A DNA stretch of 39,039 nt from Alphaproteobacteria bacterium. GTDB lineage: Bacteria > Pseudomonadota > Alphaproteobacteria > SMXQ01. Below are positions 8,061 to 16,001 of the stretch, piece after piece. The notes beneath the pieces were generated by a model. It had not been told where the DNA came from, made no database searches, and saw nothing but the letters and a program-made list of their open reading frames with translations. Both the position numbers and the translations under genes were made by a program. The first letter of the stretch is position 1, and the number at the start of each line of letters is the position of its first letter. The stretch covers positions 1 through 39,039 of the forward strand of contig JAURLI010000032.1 in the NCBI GenBank assembly GCA_030831315.1. Direction: 5' to 3'.

Positions 8061-9560
8061 TTAGTCGAGATTAGGCAGGCCGTAGTCGCCCCATTTGCGC
8101 GTGACCAGTTCGACGATGTTGTCGGCCATGCGGATCGGCTGGCCCCATTCGCGGCTGGTTTCAGGGCCGATCTTGTCGGTTGCATCGAGCCCCGCCTTGC
8201 CGCCGAGGCCGGGCTGGGGCGAGGCAAAGTCGAGGTAATCGATCGGCGTGTCGTTAATGATGGTGATGTCGCGGCCCGGATCCATCTTGGTGGAGACCGC
8301 CCACATGACGTCCGACCAGTCGCGCACATCGATGCCTTCGTCCACGACGATGATGTACTTGGTGTAGAGGAACTGTCGCAGGAACGACCAGATGCCCATC
8401 ATCACGCGCTTGGCGTGGCCGGGGTAGGCCTTGCGGATCGAGACGACGGCGATGCGATAGCTGCAGGCCTCGGGCGGCAGGTAGAAGTCGACGATTTCGG
8501 GAAACTGGCGGCGCAGCATCGGCACGAAGACGTCATTCAGCGCCTGGGCCAGCACCGAGGGTTCGTCGGGCGGGCGGCCGGTGAAGGTGGTGTGGTAGAT
8601 CGGATCTTCGCGCATGGTGATGGCCGAAACCGTGAACACCGGGAAGCGTTCGACAGAATTGTAGTAGCCGGTGTGATCGCCGTAGGGGCCCTCGGCGCCG
8701 GTCTCGCTCAGGCTTACGTGGCCTTCGATCACCATTTCGGCGTTGGCCGGCACCTTGAGCGGCACGCTCACGCAATCGGTGAGCACCGTGCGCTTGCCCC
8801 GGATCAGTCCGGCAAAAGCGTATTCGGAAACCTTTTCCGGAATCGGCGTCACCGCGGCGATGGTGGTGGCCGGATCGGCGCCGATGACGCAGGCGACAGG
8901 CAGCGGTGCCGATGATGCCTTGCCCTGTTGCGCCATATGCTGGGCGCCGCCGCGGTGCTGGAGCCAGCGCATCAGCGTGCGGTCGCGCCCGATCACCTGC
9001 ATGCGGTAGATGCCGAGGTTGGCATCTTCGGGCTTGCCGCCCGGCGCCGCGGTAACGACGAGGGGGAAGGTGACGAGCGGGGCGGGTTCCCCCGGCCAGC
9101 AGGTCTGGATCGGAATTCTGGCGAGATCGATGTCGCTGCCCTTCAGCACCACCTGCTGGCAGGGTGCATTCGATACGGTGCGCGGATTCTTGGCGAGCGC
9201 CATGCGCAGGCTGGGCAGCATGGCGATGGCGTCCTTGAGGCTGGCGGGCGGTTCGGGGTGATGCAGAAAGGCGAGTGCTTCACCCAGCGTCGGCAGTTCC
9301 GCGCGCTCGCGTCCCATCGCCCAGGCGACCCGCTCGGTGGTGCCGAACAGGTTGGCAAGCACGCGCCGCGGCCAGGGAGCCGTATAGGGGGCGCCGGGGC
9401 CGGACAGGTTTTCGAACAGGGTGGCCGGGCCGCCATTTGCAATAAGCCGCTTACCGATTTCGGTCATTTCAAGGGCCGGGGAAACCGGCGCGCCGACGTG
9501 GGCAAGGGCGCGGCGGCTCTCTAGGAACTTCAGGAATTCGCGGAGGTCGGTGTGTTTCAT
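8061..9560 (-). CDS. ubiD: UbiD-family decarboxylase (3-octaprenyl-4-hydroxybenzoate carboxy-lyase)
   Basis: UbiD uses prenylated FMN to decarboxylate the polyprenyl-hydroxybenzoate intermediate of ubiquinone synthesis. The 499 residues match the usual length of about 490-500. Visible cofactor and catalytic segments are NLGIYRMQVIGRDR (181-194) with the following RWLQHRGGAQH, and EGPYGDHTGYY starting with Glu290. The C-terminal half has TKYIIVVDEGIDVRDWSDVMWA. The ATG at 9560 gives the full N-terminus (MKHTDLREFLKFLE). No ubiX, which makes the cofactor, is in the window, while ubiA is at 12007-12990. Ubiquinone synthesis is the likely role; other aromatic decarboxylases share this family. Confidence 0.9.
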   Translation of the reverse strand: MKHTDLREFLKFLESRRALAHVGAPVSPALEMTEIGKRLIANGGPATLFENLSGPGAPYTAPWPRRVLANLFGTTERVAWAMGRERAELPTLGEALAFLHHPEPPASLKDAIAMLPSLRMALAKNPRTVSNAPCQQVVLKGSDIDLARIPIQTCWPGEPAPLVTFPLVVTAAPGGKPEDANLGIYRMQVIGRDRTLMRWLQHRGGAQHMAQQGKASSAPLPVACVIGADPATTIAAVTPIPEKVSEYAFAGLIRGKRTVLTDCVSVPLKVPANAEMVIEGHVSLSETGAEGPYGDHTGYYNSVERFPVFTVSAITMREDPIYHTTFTGRPPDEPSVLAQALNDVFVPMLRRQFPEIVDFYLPPEACSYRIAVVSIRKAYPGHAKRVMMGIWSFLRQFLYTKYIIVVDEGIDVRDWSDVMWAVSTKMDPGRDITIINDTPIDYLDFASPQPGLGGKAGLDATDKIGPETSREWGQPIRMADNIVELVTRKWGDYGLPNLD

Positions 9561-9655
9561 GGGGAGTGATTTTACGTTATCTTAATGGCGACGCAGCTAG
9601 CTTTTCGGGTAGGCCGCGCACCCGGGTTGGGGAGCTTGCGTCCGTGGCCCTTGGG

Positions 9656-9676
9656 GCGGGAACAGCCGGTTCCCGC
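9656..9676 (+). promoter_or_regulatory. Perfect hairpin in the leader of the DUF4170 gene
   Basis: GCGGGAAC (9656-9663) pairs perfectly with GTTCCCGC (9669-9676) around a five-base loop, followed by TTTC. It lies in the 161-base divergent spacer between ubiD and the DUF4170 ATG. It could be a weak attenuator, a leader structure or a protein-binding palindrome; no known motif is recognised. Confidence 0.4.
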
Positions 9677-9721
9677 TTTCAGGTTTGCGAAGGTCCTTGT
9701 CGAAGGCAGGAGACAGTAACT

Positions 9722-9928
9722 ATGGCGCAGTATTGGGTCGTTGGCGGCGAATACGATTCGACCAAGTTCCAGCATATCGCGGGCAACGGCAAGCCGTTCC
9801 GCGCGGGTCCGTTCCGTTCCTATGAGGACGCGTTGCAGAAATGGGCGGAACTTGCCTGGAAGTCCGTCGATTCGTGCAACGTACGCTTCCATATCGAAAC
9901 CGAAGAAGCCGACAGCCGCGCCGCCTGA
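9722..9928 (+). CDS. DUF4170 family small protein
   Basis: A 68-residue soluble protein beginning MAQYWVVGGEYDSTKF, with GPFRSYEDALQKWAELAWKSVDSCNVRFHI; this is the DUF4170 family, which I know as small alphaproteobacterial proteins often encoded beside kdtA, msbA or pmbA. The function is unknown. The ATG at 9722 follows a good ribosome-binding site (CAGGAGAC). In this window the LPS block ends at 5081, so the gene is separated from its usual neighbours by the permease, the YbjN pseudogene, fkbM and ubiD. It is a short single gene followed by a 102-base spacer. Confidence 0.85.
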   Translation: MAQYWVVGGEYDSTKFQHIAGNGKPFRAGPFRSYEDALQKWAELAWKSVDSCNVRFHIETEEADSRAA

Positions 9929-9949
9929 ACCCGCGGCGTCGCTGATGTC

Positions 9950-9975
9950 TTGCGCGCAGGGTTCTGGGCGCGCAA
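9950..9975 (+). promoter_or_regulatory. Stem-loop after the DUF4170 gene
   Basis: TTGCGCGC (9950-9957) and GCGCGCAA (9968-9975) form a perfect eight-pair stem with a ten-base loop, 21 bases after the DUF4170 stop. No T-run follows on either strand, so it is a poor intrinsic terminator; it may protect an mRNA end or be chance. Confidence 0.3.
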
Positions 9976-10030
9976 AATCCGTCATGGCGGGGCCATGATA
10001 CGGACAGGCCACCCTTGCCCCGGCGGATGG

Positions 10031-10609
10031 ATGATGCGCGGACTTCTTTGCAGCCTGATGCTTGTCTTCGCAGTGCTCGTGTCCGGCTGCACGCCCGAGG
10101 CGGCGCGGCCCTTGCCGGATTCGATGCGCGTGACGGCAGACGAGCGGCTGGTGGGAACGTGGCGCGCCGAAATTCTGGGCAACATTCACACGGTTACGAT
10201 TACGCGCGGCAGCACGGCGGGCACATTGGTTGCCGAAATGACCACGCGCACCGCCGCGGGCGGTTCGCGGCAGGCTATCGCCTCGCGCCATGTGCTGTCC
10301 TTTTACGATTTTCGCGGCACGCGCCTGATCGTCGAGCATGGCCCGAGTGCCGTCGACCACCGGCTGGTCTATCGCTATGCCGCCTATGATATCGGTGCCG
10401 ACGGCGCCGTAACCCTGCGCTTTACCAGCGAGCCCGAAATCGATCGCTGGGCTTCCCCGCTTCGCATCAATGCCTCCATCCGTGGCATCGATCCGAACTT
10501 TCGTTTCATTTATGTGCTTGCGGACAGAGATACGATTGCTGCGGTTCTGGCCTCCAAGCCTGCGTCCGAGATGTTCAACGTTGCTTTCGGTCCGTTCGCC
10601 CGCCAATGA
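10031..10609 (+). CDS. Putative lipoprotein of unknown function
   Basis: A 192-residue product with a lipoprotein signal: MMRG, a hydrophobic run, then the lipobox VLVSGC with the cysteine near residue 20. The mature part is rich in beta-strand-like segments (ERLVGTWRAEILGNIHTVTITRG; GTLVAEMTTRTAAG; FYDFRGTRLIVEH; ADGAVTLRFTSEP) and resembles a lipocalin-like or META-like small barrel, although no family is recognised with certainty. The start may be 10031 or the adjacent ATG 10034; an upstream ATG at 9995 would push the signal peptide inward. Its TGA overlaps the ATG of the next gene (ATGA), so the two are probably co-translated and may work together. Confidence 0.7.
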   Translation: MMRGLLCSLMLVFAVLVSGCTPEAARPLPDSMRVTADERLVGTWRAEILGNIHTVTITRGSTAGTLVAEMTTRTAAGGSRQAIASRHVLSFYDFRGTRLIVEHGPSAVDHRLVYRYAAYDIGADGAVTLRFTSEPEIDRWASPLRINASIRGIDPNFRFIYVLADRDTIAAVLASKPASEMFNVAFGPFARQ

Positions 10610-11364
10610 TGATTCCTGACGATCCCGCGGCGCGCATCGCCCGCGCGCGGTCTTATCCCTTCGATCCACCGCGCGAGTCCTACCTGTTCGGGGGCGGGCG
10701 CGTTCAGCCGCTCGAAGACGCCAAGCGCGCCGTCGAGGGCCGCACGCCGGTGCTGGCCTCTGGCTCGAACGCATCGCCCGCCCAGCTTGCGCGCAAATAC
10801 GCGGCTCATGGCGAAGCCGTCGCCATCCCCGTCACCCGCGCCGATCTCGCCGGGTTCGATTCGGTCTACAACGCGCATATCGCCGCTTACGGATCGGTGC
10901 CGGCGACGCTGTTCCCGTCGCCCGGCACCGTGCTCGAAACCTTCATCACCTGGCTCGACGACGACCAGCTCGCGGTCATGCATGCGACCGAGCAGCCCGG
11001 CATCAACTATCACTATGCCGAGCTTGCGGGCATTGCCGTCGCAGTCGAAGGGGTGGGGGAGCTGGACGCTGCTTTCGCCTACATCTCCGTCGCCGGATGC
11101 CTGATCCGTGAGGGTTCACCCGTGGCGCTCGCCGAGGTGCCGGCGCGCGGGCGTGCGTTTCCCGCCCTTGCCCAGCCCGACATGCTCGCCCATGTGCGCG
11201 ACGTCACCGCACCCGGGTGCGATATCGAGGCCTTCATCCTCGAAACCGTCGCCGATGCGCGCTTGCGCGAAGCCCGCGGCCGGGCGCTCGCCGCCAGGGC
11301 GCGCCGATTTGCCCATGCAGGCTTCCGCCCGCTTGTTGTCGGCGGTCAGCCGGTCAGCCGGTAG
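10606..11364 (+). CDS. Unknown protein, possibly gamma-glutamylcyclotransferase-like fold
   Basis: A 252-residue soluble protein overlapping the lipoprotein gene by four bases. A segment near residues 50-61 (LASGSNASPAQL) recalls the YGSN substrate loop of gamma-glutamylcyclotransferase-like proteins, and PATLFPSPGTVLETFITWLDDDQLAVMHATEQPG followed by INYHYAEL has the spacing of the same fold with a candidate acidic residue at Glu129. The tyrosine of the usual YGSN is replaced by serine or alanine, so an active cyclotransferase is uncertain. The 3' end overlaps the convergent methyltransferase gene by 19 bases. I do not recognise a named family. Confidence 0.7.
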   Translation: MMIPDDPAARIARARSYPFDPPRESYLFGGGRVQPLEDAKRAVEGRTPVLASGSNASPAQLARKYAAHGEAVAIPVTRADLAGFDSVYNAHIAAYGSVPATLFPSPGTVLETFITWLDDDQLAVMHATEQPGINYHYAELAGIAVAVEGVGELDAAFAYISVAGCLIREGSPVALAEVPARGRAFPALAQPDMLAHVRDVTAPGCDIEAFILETVADARLREARGRALAARARRFAHAGFRPLVVGGQPVSR

Positions 11365-12002
11365 AGAACGGTTTCCCTGAAATTCCGGTCTTCGAGTTCG
11401 AGACTGGTGGGCACGCCGATGCGCGCCATCTCGGCAAGACCGGTTTTCGGCAGGTAGGCGCGGCCCGGATCGGCGAGCCAGACTTCCGAGCCCGCCGCGC
11501 GCGCGCGATGCAGCCATGCCAGCACGCGCTCGGCCATGTCGCGCTGGTAGCAGACATCGCCCGCAAGGATCAGGGTATCGCCGGGCGGTGCGCCGGCCAG
11601 CGGATCGCCCTCGCTGATACCGAGGGCAACGTCGTTGAGTGCGGCATTGAGGGCGATGGCCGCCCGTGCGCTCGCGTCTATCTCGGCGGCAGTGACGGAT
11701 GCCGCCCCCGCCATCGCCGCGGCGATGGCGGCGATGCCCGATCCGGCGGCAAGGTCGAGAACCGGGCGCCCTGATACCAGTTCCGGCCGGTCGAGGATGA
11801 AGCGCGCCGTCGCCGCGCCGCCCGGCCAGACGAAGGCCCAGTAGGGCGGCTCGATGCCGATTTCCTCGAGCGCCTGTTCGCTCGCCGTCCAGATCGGCGT
11901 GATCTTGTCGGCAAGGTGCAGGCGGATTTCGGGTACCAGCACATGGGACTGCACAAGCGTATTGGCGCGGATGAAGGCGGCGGGATCGTGGGCTGCGGTC
12001 AT
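11346..12002 (-). CDS. Class I SAM methyltransferase, ETF-beta lysine methyltransferase-like
   Basis: A 218-residue Rossmann methyltransferase with PYWAFVWPGG before motif I (VLDLAAGSGIAAIAAAMAG), ASVTAAEID as motif II, and ILAGDVCYQRDMAERVLAW. This arrangement is characteristic of the METTL20/EtfBKMT group, which methylates lysines on the electron-transfer flavoprotein beta subunit and has been characterised in mitochondria and in Agrobacterium. The same folds occur in other lysine methyltransferases, so the substrate is inferred. It starts at ATG 12002, four bases after the ubiA stop, and is read with ubiA; its last 19 bases overlap the convergent unknown gene. Confidence 0.75.
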   Translation of the reverse strand: MTAAHDPAAFIRANTLVQSHVLVPEIRLHLADKITPIWTASEQALEEIGIEPPYWAFVWPGGAATARFILDRPELVSGRPVLDLAAGSGIAAIAAAMAGAASVTAAEIDASARAAIALNAALNDVALGISEGDPLAGAPPGDTLILAGDVCYQRDMAERVLAWLHRARAAGSEVWLADPGRAYLPKTGLAEMARIGVPTSLELEDRNFRETVLYRLTG

Positions 12003-12006
12003 CGCG

Positions 12007-12990
12007 CTAGTCGGGCCTTGCCCATTGACCGGCGACGATGGCGGCGAGCAACAGCCAGCCGAAGATGCGTGTGGCGCGGAATTTCCTCATGCAGTCGGCG
12101 GGATCATCGAGATCGACCGCCCAGGCCTGCCACAAGAGGAACAGGTAGACCGCGCCAAGCAGCGGCCAGAACGGCCAGTCGAGCCCGGCGACGACGCCCA
12201 TGGCCGCGAACAGGGCGACGGCGATCGTATAGAAGGCCGTGAACCAGGGCTTGGCGCCGGCACCGAGCCAGATGGCGAGGGTCTTTGCGCCCGCCGCCTT
12301 GTCGTCCTCGACATCGGCATAGGCATAGATCGTGTCGTAGCCGAGCGTCCAGAAGAAGGCGCCTGCGTAGAGCAGGAATGCCTCGGGCAGCAGGGTGCCG
12401 CGCACGGCGGCAAATCCCACCAGTGCGCCGAAGGTCATGGTCAGACCGAGCCATGCCTGCGGCCAGTAGGTGATGCGCTTCATGAACGGATAGGCGACGA
12501 CGAGGGCGAGCGAGGACGCCGCCAGCACGATGGTGAAGGTGTTGAACACGGACAGGATGGCGAGGCCGATCGCCAGAAGCACACCAAGAAAGACGAGGGC
12601 GGCGCGCACCGAAATCTCGCCAGAGGCGACGGGGCGCAGCGCCGTGCGTGCCACCTTGCGGTCGATGTCTCGGTCGATGATGTCGTTGATGACACAGCCC
12701 GCGCCACGCATGACGACGGCGCCCGCGGCGAAAAGGGCGGCAATGGCGAGCAGTTCGTCCCAGCCGGTAAGCCCGGGTGCGGCCAGCGCCACCGACCACC
12801 AGCACGGGAAGACCAGCGTCCAGAAACCGATCAGGCGGTCGAAGCGGGCAAGACGGATGTAGGGTAATACCCGGGGCGGCGCGTAGCGTGCCGCCCAGCC
12901 CGCGGTCGGGATGTCGCTTGCCGCGCGGACGCGCGTTTCGGGTAGGTCCGCGGGGCCCTGCGATCGGGGATTTGTATCGCTGCCGTTCAT
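12007..12990 (-). CDS. ubiA: 4-hydroxybenzoate polyprenyltransferase
   Basis: UbiA attaches the polyprenyl tail to 4-hydroxybenzoate in ubiquinone synthesis, in the inner membrane. The 327-residue product has about eight hydrophobic helices and both Asp-rich prenyl-diphosphate sites: NDIIDRDIDRKVART and YADVEDDKAAGAKT. RLARFDRLIGFWTLVFPCWW is typical of the first helix. The frame is open to 13344, but that stretch is antisense to rsmE; ATG 12990 leaves a 46-base spacer to divergent rsmE and a roughly 40-residue polar N-terminal tail, common in alphaproteobacteria. The methyltransferase at 11346-12002 follows after four bases. Confidence 0.94.
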   Translation of the reverse strand: MNGSDTNPRSQGPADLPETRVRAASDIPTAGWAARYAPPRVLPYIRLARFDRLIGFWTLVFPCWWSVALAAPGLTGWDELLAIAALFAAGAVVMRGAGCVINDIIDRDIDRKVARTALRPVASGEISVRAALVFLGVLLAIGLAILSVFNTFTIVLAASSLALVVAYPFMKRITYWPQAWLGLTMTFGALVGFAAVRGTLLPEAFLLYAGAFFWTLGYDTIYAYADVEDDKAAGAKTLAIWLGAGAKPWFTAFYTIAVALFAAMGVVAGLDWPFWPLLGAVYLFLLWQAWAVDLDDPADCMRKFRATRIFGWLLLAAIVAGQWARPD

Positions 12991-13035
12991 GCCTGTAGTC
13001 TTATCCTTGGCGAAGAGAGGCCACAAGGAAGGACC

Positions 13036-13830
13036 ATGAGCGGACCGCGCAACAGGGAATTTGAGCCGGCAGGGGCGGGCGGTACCCGTACCCGGCTTTT
13101 CGTTGGCGAAGCGCTGGCGGCGGGCGGGGTCGTCGGGCTTTCGGCCAATCAGGCCCATTACCTGCGCCATGTCCTGCGTCTCGAAAAGGGTGCGCGCGTC
13201 GCCCTGTTCAACGGTGCCGACGGCGAATGGACCGGCGTCATCGAAGGCTTCGGCAAGGGTTGGGCCTCGGTCGCCCTTGAGGCCCAGTCGCGCCCGCAGA
13301 AGGTCGAACCCGACCTGTCGCTCCTGTTCGCGCCGATCAAGCACGGGCGCATCGATTACCTGGTGCAGAAGGCGGCCGAGCTCGGCGCCGCGCGCCTGTT
13401 GCCGGTGCTGACCGAGTTTACCCAGGTCGCCCGCGTCAATACCGAGCGCCTCGCAGCCAATGCCCAGGAGGCGGCCGAGCAGACCGGTCGCCTCTCCGTG
13501 CCCGAGGTGGCGGAACCGCGCCGCCTGATGGACGCGCTCGCCGGCTGGGATTCATCGCGCCGCATCATGCTGTGCGATGAAAGCGGACATGGGCGGCCGG
13601 TGATGGAGGTCCTGTCGGACCTGCCCCGGGGTCAACCCTGGGCGGTGCTGATCGGCCCCGAGGGCGGCTTTTCGGAGGCCGAGCTTGACGCCTTGCGTAA
13701 ACTGCCTTTTGTTACGTCGGTCTCGCTTGGTCCGCGCCTGTTGCGGGCCGATACGGCCGCTGTGGCGGCGCTGGCCTGCTGGCAGGCGGCGCTTGGCGAC
13801 TGGCCCGACGAGACGCCCGGCGCCGGCTAA
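13036..13830 (+). CDS. rsmE: 16S rRNA (uracil-1498-N3)-methyltransferase
   Basis: RsmE is a SPOUT-class enzyme that methylates U1498 of 16S rRNA. The 264-residue product has the N-terminal PUA-like part ([31 protein letters not shown]) and the knotted SAM-binding part with [36 protein letters not shown] and [23 protein letters not shown] ribosome-binding site precedes ATG 13036. It is divergent from ubiA and followed in the same direction by gshA after 82 bases. Confidence 0.95.
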   Translation: MSGPRNREFEPAGAGGTRTRLFVGEALAAGGVVGLSANQAHYLRHVLRLEKGARVALFNGADGEWTGVIEGFGKGWASVALEAQSRPQKVEPDLSLLFAPIKHGRIDYLVQKAAELGAARLLPVLTEFTQVARVNTERLAANAQEAAEQTGRLSVPEVAEPRRLMDALAGWDSSRRIMLCDESGHGRPVMEVLSDLPRGQPWAVLIGPEGGFSEAELDALRKLPFVTSVSLGPRLLRADTAAVAALACWQAALGDWPDETPGAG

Positions 13831-13893
13831 TTCCGGTCGGGTTGCGAAAGTTGTTGAGTTCACGACGGGACCCCGGTGCAGGGTTCCGCAACA

Positions 13894-13909
13894 CGTTTTC
13901 AGGAAAACG
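13894..13909 (+). promoter_or_regulatory. Small hairpin covering the gshA ribosome-binding site
   Basis: CGTTTT (13894-13899) can pair with AAAACG (13904-13909) around the four-base loop CAGG. The AGGAAAA that serves as ribosome-binding site for the ATG at 13913 lies in this loop and 3' arm. The stem is short and mostly A-U, so it would be marginal in stability; control of gshA translation is only a possibility. Confidence 0.35.
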
Positions 13910-13912
13910 CTT

Positions 13913-15277
13913 ATGTCCGGTCCTCCCAAAGCCTCGGGCGAGGTGATCGCTTCGAAAGCGCAGCTCGTCGAATACATCGCTGGCGGTTGCAAGCCGCGCG
14001 ACGCATGGCGCATCGGCACCGAACACGAAAAATTCGCCTTCGACCTCAAGACGCTCCGTCCGCTGCCCTATGACGGGCCGTGCTCGATCCGTGCCATGCT
14101 CGAGGGCCTGACGCGTTTCGGCTGGCAGGCGGTCGAGGAAAACGGCAATCCCATCGCGCTCACCAAGGGCGGCGCCTCGATCACGCTGGAGCCGGGCGGC
14201 CAGTTCGAACTGTCGGGCGACGCGCTCGACAACCTGCACCAGACCTGTCGCGAAGTGCATGAGCACCTCGCCCAGGTCAAGGAAGTGGCGGGTGAAATCG
14301 GTGCCGGCTTCATCGGCGTCGGCTTCAACCCGAAATGGCGGCGCGACGATATTCCGTGGATGCCCAAGGGCCGCTACGGGATCATGAAGGCTTACATGCC
14401 GAAGAGGGGCAGCCTCGGCCTCGACATGATGCTGCGCACCTGCACCATTCAGGTGAACCTCGATTTCTCGTCCGAAGCCGACATGGTGAAGAAGTTCCGC
14501 GTCGGGTTGGCACTCCAGCCGATCGCGACCGCGCTGTTTGCCAATTCGCCCTTCACCGAAGGCAAGCCCAACGGCTTTCTCAGCTACCGCAGCCACGTCT
14601 GGACCGACACCGATCCCGACCGTTGCGGCGTGCTGCCTTTCGTCTTCGAAGACGGCTTCGGCTTCGAGCGCTACGTTGATTACATGCTCGACGTGCCGAT
14701 GTACTTCGTCTACCGCGACGGCAAGTACATCGATGCCTCGGGCCAGTCCTTCCGCGACTTCATGGCGCGCAAGCTGCCCGCGCGCCCGGGCGAGGCGCCG
14801 ACCATGGGCGACTGGACCGATCACATGACGACGGTCTTTCCGGAAGTCCGTCTCAAGCGGTACCTGGAAATGCGCGGGGCCGACGGCGGCCCGTGGCGGC
14901 GCATCTGCGCGCTGCCCGCCCTGTGGACGGGGCTTCTCTACGATCAGGGCGCCCTCGATGCGGCATGGGACCTGTGCAAGGACTTCGCCGCCGAAGACCA
15001 CGATTACCTGCGCCGCGAAGTTCCGAAGCGCGCGCTCGCGACGGAATTCCGCGGCCGCCCGCTGATCGAAATGGCACGCGAAGTGGTCAGGCTGGCGCGT
15101 GCCGGGCTGACGGCGCGCGAACGCCTCGATGGCACCGGCACCAACGAGGCCCATCATCTGGCGACGCTGGAAGACATCCTGCGCCGCGGCACGACGCCGG
15201 CGGAAGTGAAGCTCGAGCGCTTCCACGGCGCGTGGAACGGCTCGGTCGATCCGCTTTATTCCGAATACGCCTACTGA
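13913..15277 (+). CDS. gshA: Glutamate-cysteine ligase, plant/alphaproteobacterial (GCS2-like) type
   Basis: Catalyses the first step of glutathione synthesis, ATP-dependent joining of glutamate and cysteine. The 454-residue length and the motifs [56 protein letters not shown] and [22 protein letters not shown] are those of the plant and alphaproteobacterial type, not the gamma-proteobacterial GshA. The ORF is open upstream into rsmE, but ATG 13913 follows an AGGAAA site and begins with normal N-terminal residues ([22 protein letters not shown]). It lies 82 bases after rsmE and converges with the protease gene, leaving six bases between stops. No gshB is in the window. Confidence 0.95.
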   Translation: MSGPPKASGEVIASKAQLVEYIAGGCKPRDAWRIGTEHEKFAFDLKTLRPLPYDGPCSIRAMLEGLTRFGWQAVEENGNPIALTKGGASITLEPGGQFELSGDALDNLHQTCREVHEHLAQVKEVAGEIGAGFIGVGFNPKWRRDDIPWMPKGRYGIMKAYMPKRGSLGLDMMLRTCTIQVNLDFSSEADMVKKFRVGLALQPIATALFANSPFTEGKPNGFLSYRSHVWTDTDPDRCGVLPFVFEDGFGFERYVDYMLDVPMYFVYRDGKYIDASGQSFRDFMARKLPARPGEAPTMGDWTDHMTTVFPEVRLKRYLEMRGADGGPWRRICALPALWTGLLYDQGALDAAWDLCKDFAAEDHDYLRREVPKRALATEFRGRPLIEMAREVVRLARAGLTARERLDGTGTNEAHHLATLEDILRRGTTPAEVKLERFHGAWNGSVDPLYSEYAY

Positions 15278-15283
15278 CGGCTG

Positions 15284-15991
15284 TCAGTATTCCAGCACCA
15301 GCCGGTCGCGTTCGGCGCGCCAGCCCCTGAACTTGTTCAGCGTGTTGATGCCGAGCAGCGACGTGCCGATGCGCGCGCCATTGACCAGCATGGCGGCATC
15401 GGCAAACCCGGTCGGCCCGAAATCGAGCCGCGCCGCCGTCACCGGTGCCGCGCGCACGACGCCGTTGGCGGTGCGCAGGCGTTGATAGAAGGACAGGCGC
15501 TGGAGATTGAAGCCGGCGCGTTCCGCATCGCGCGGATCGAGCACCGTCGATGTCGCCCCCGTATCGACGAGGAAGCGCACCGGCACGCCGTTGACCCGCG
15601 CGTCTATATAGAAGTGTCCGTCGCGCGCCCGGCGCACCTCGATGGCGCGCTCGCCCGCCACCATCGCTTGCCCCGGGACCAGTTCGCCCTTGATGCGCCG
15701 CCAGGCGTCCTCGGCCTCGAAGCGGAACGAATAGGCAAGCACGAGGACGGCGCCGATGGCGAGCCAGGCGAAGGCCGCGCCGAGCGCGCCCTGCCAGCGC
15801 AGGCGGCGGCCGTGGATCAGCCCGGCGCCGATCAGCGCGCCGAGAAGGACGAGATAGACGAGCCGTGGCCCGTCGCCGTTGAAGTTTGCAATGCTCCCCG
15901 AACCGGTCGCGAGCCACGCCACCAGCGCGGCGAGGGCCGCGAGCAGGATGAAGAACCAGGTCCAGGGCCCAAGAGGGCGTCGCGGGCGCAT
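15284..15991 (-). CDS. Membrane-anchored retropepsin-like aspartic protease (TIGR02281-like)
   Basis: A 235-residue protein with three hydrophobic helices in its first 90 residues (about 12-28, 44-60 and 68-88), then a single retropepsin-like domain. The catalytic motif is LVDTGATSTV with Asp143; the flanking HFYIDARVNGVPVRFL and the late LLGINTLNKFRGW segment fit clan AA TIGR02281 proteins, which act as dimers and are predicted to face the periplasm. The substrate is unknown. ATG 15991 was chosen because upstream codons read antisense through tldD. It follows tldD by ten bases in the same direction, so the two are likely cotranscribed. Confidence 0.85.
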   Translation of the reverse strand: MRPRRPLGPWTWFFILLAALAALVAWLATGSGSIANFNGDGPRLVYLVLLGALIGAGLIHGRRLRWQGALGAAFAWLAIGAVLVLAYSFRFEAEDAWRRIKGELVPGQAMVAGERAIEVRRARDGHFYIDARVNGVPVRFLVDTGATSTVLDPRDAERAGFNLQRLSFYQRLRTANGVVRAAPVTAARLDFGPTGFADAAMLVNGARIGTSLLGINTLNKFRGWRAERDRLVLEY

Positions 15992-16001
15992 GGGGCCTCG
16001 A

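Noticed and set aside
12991-13344. 118-residue N-terminal extension of UbiA
   Set aside because: It is antisense to rsmE, leaves no divergent promoter space and has no match to the UbiA family.
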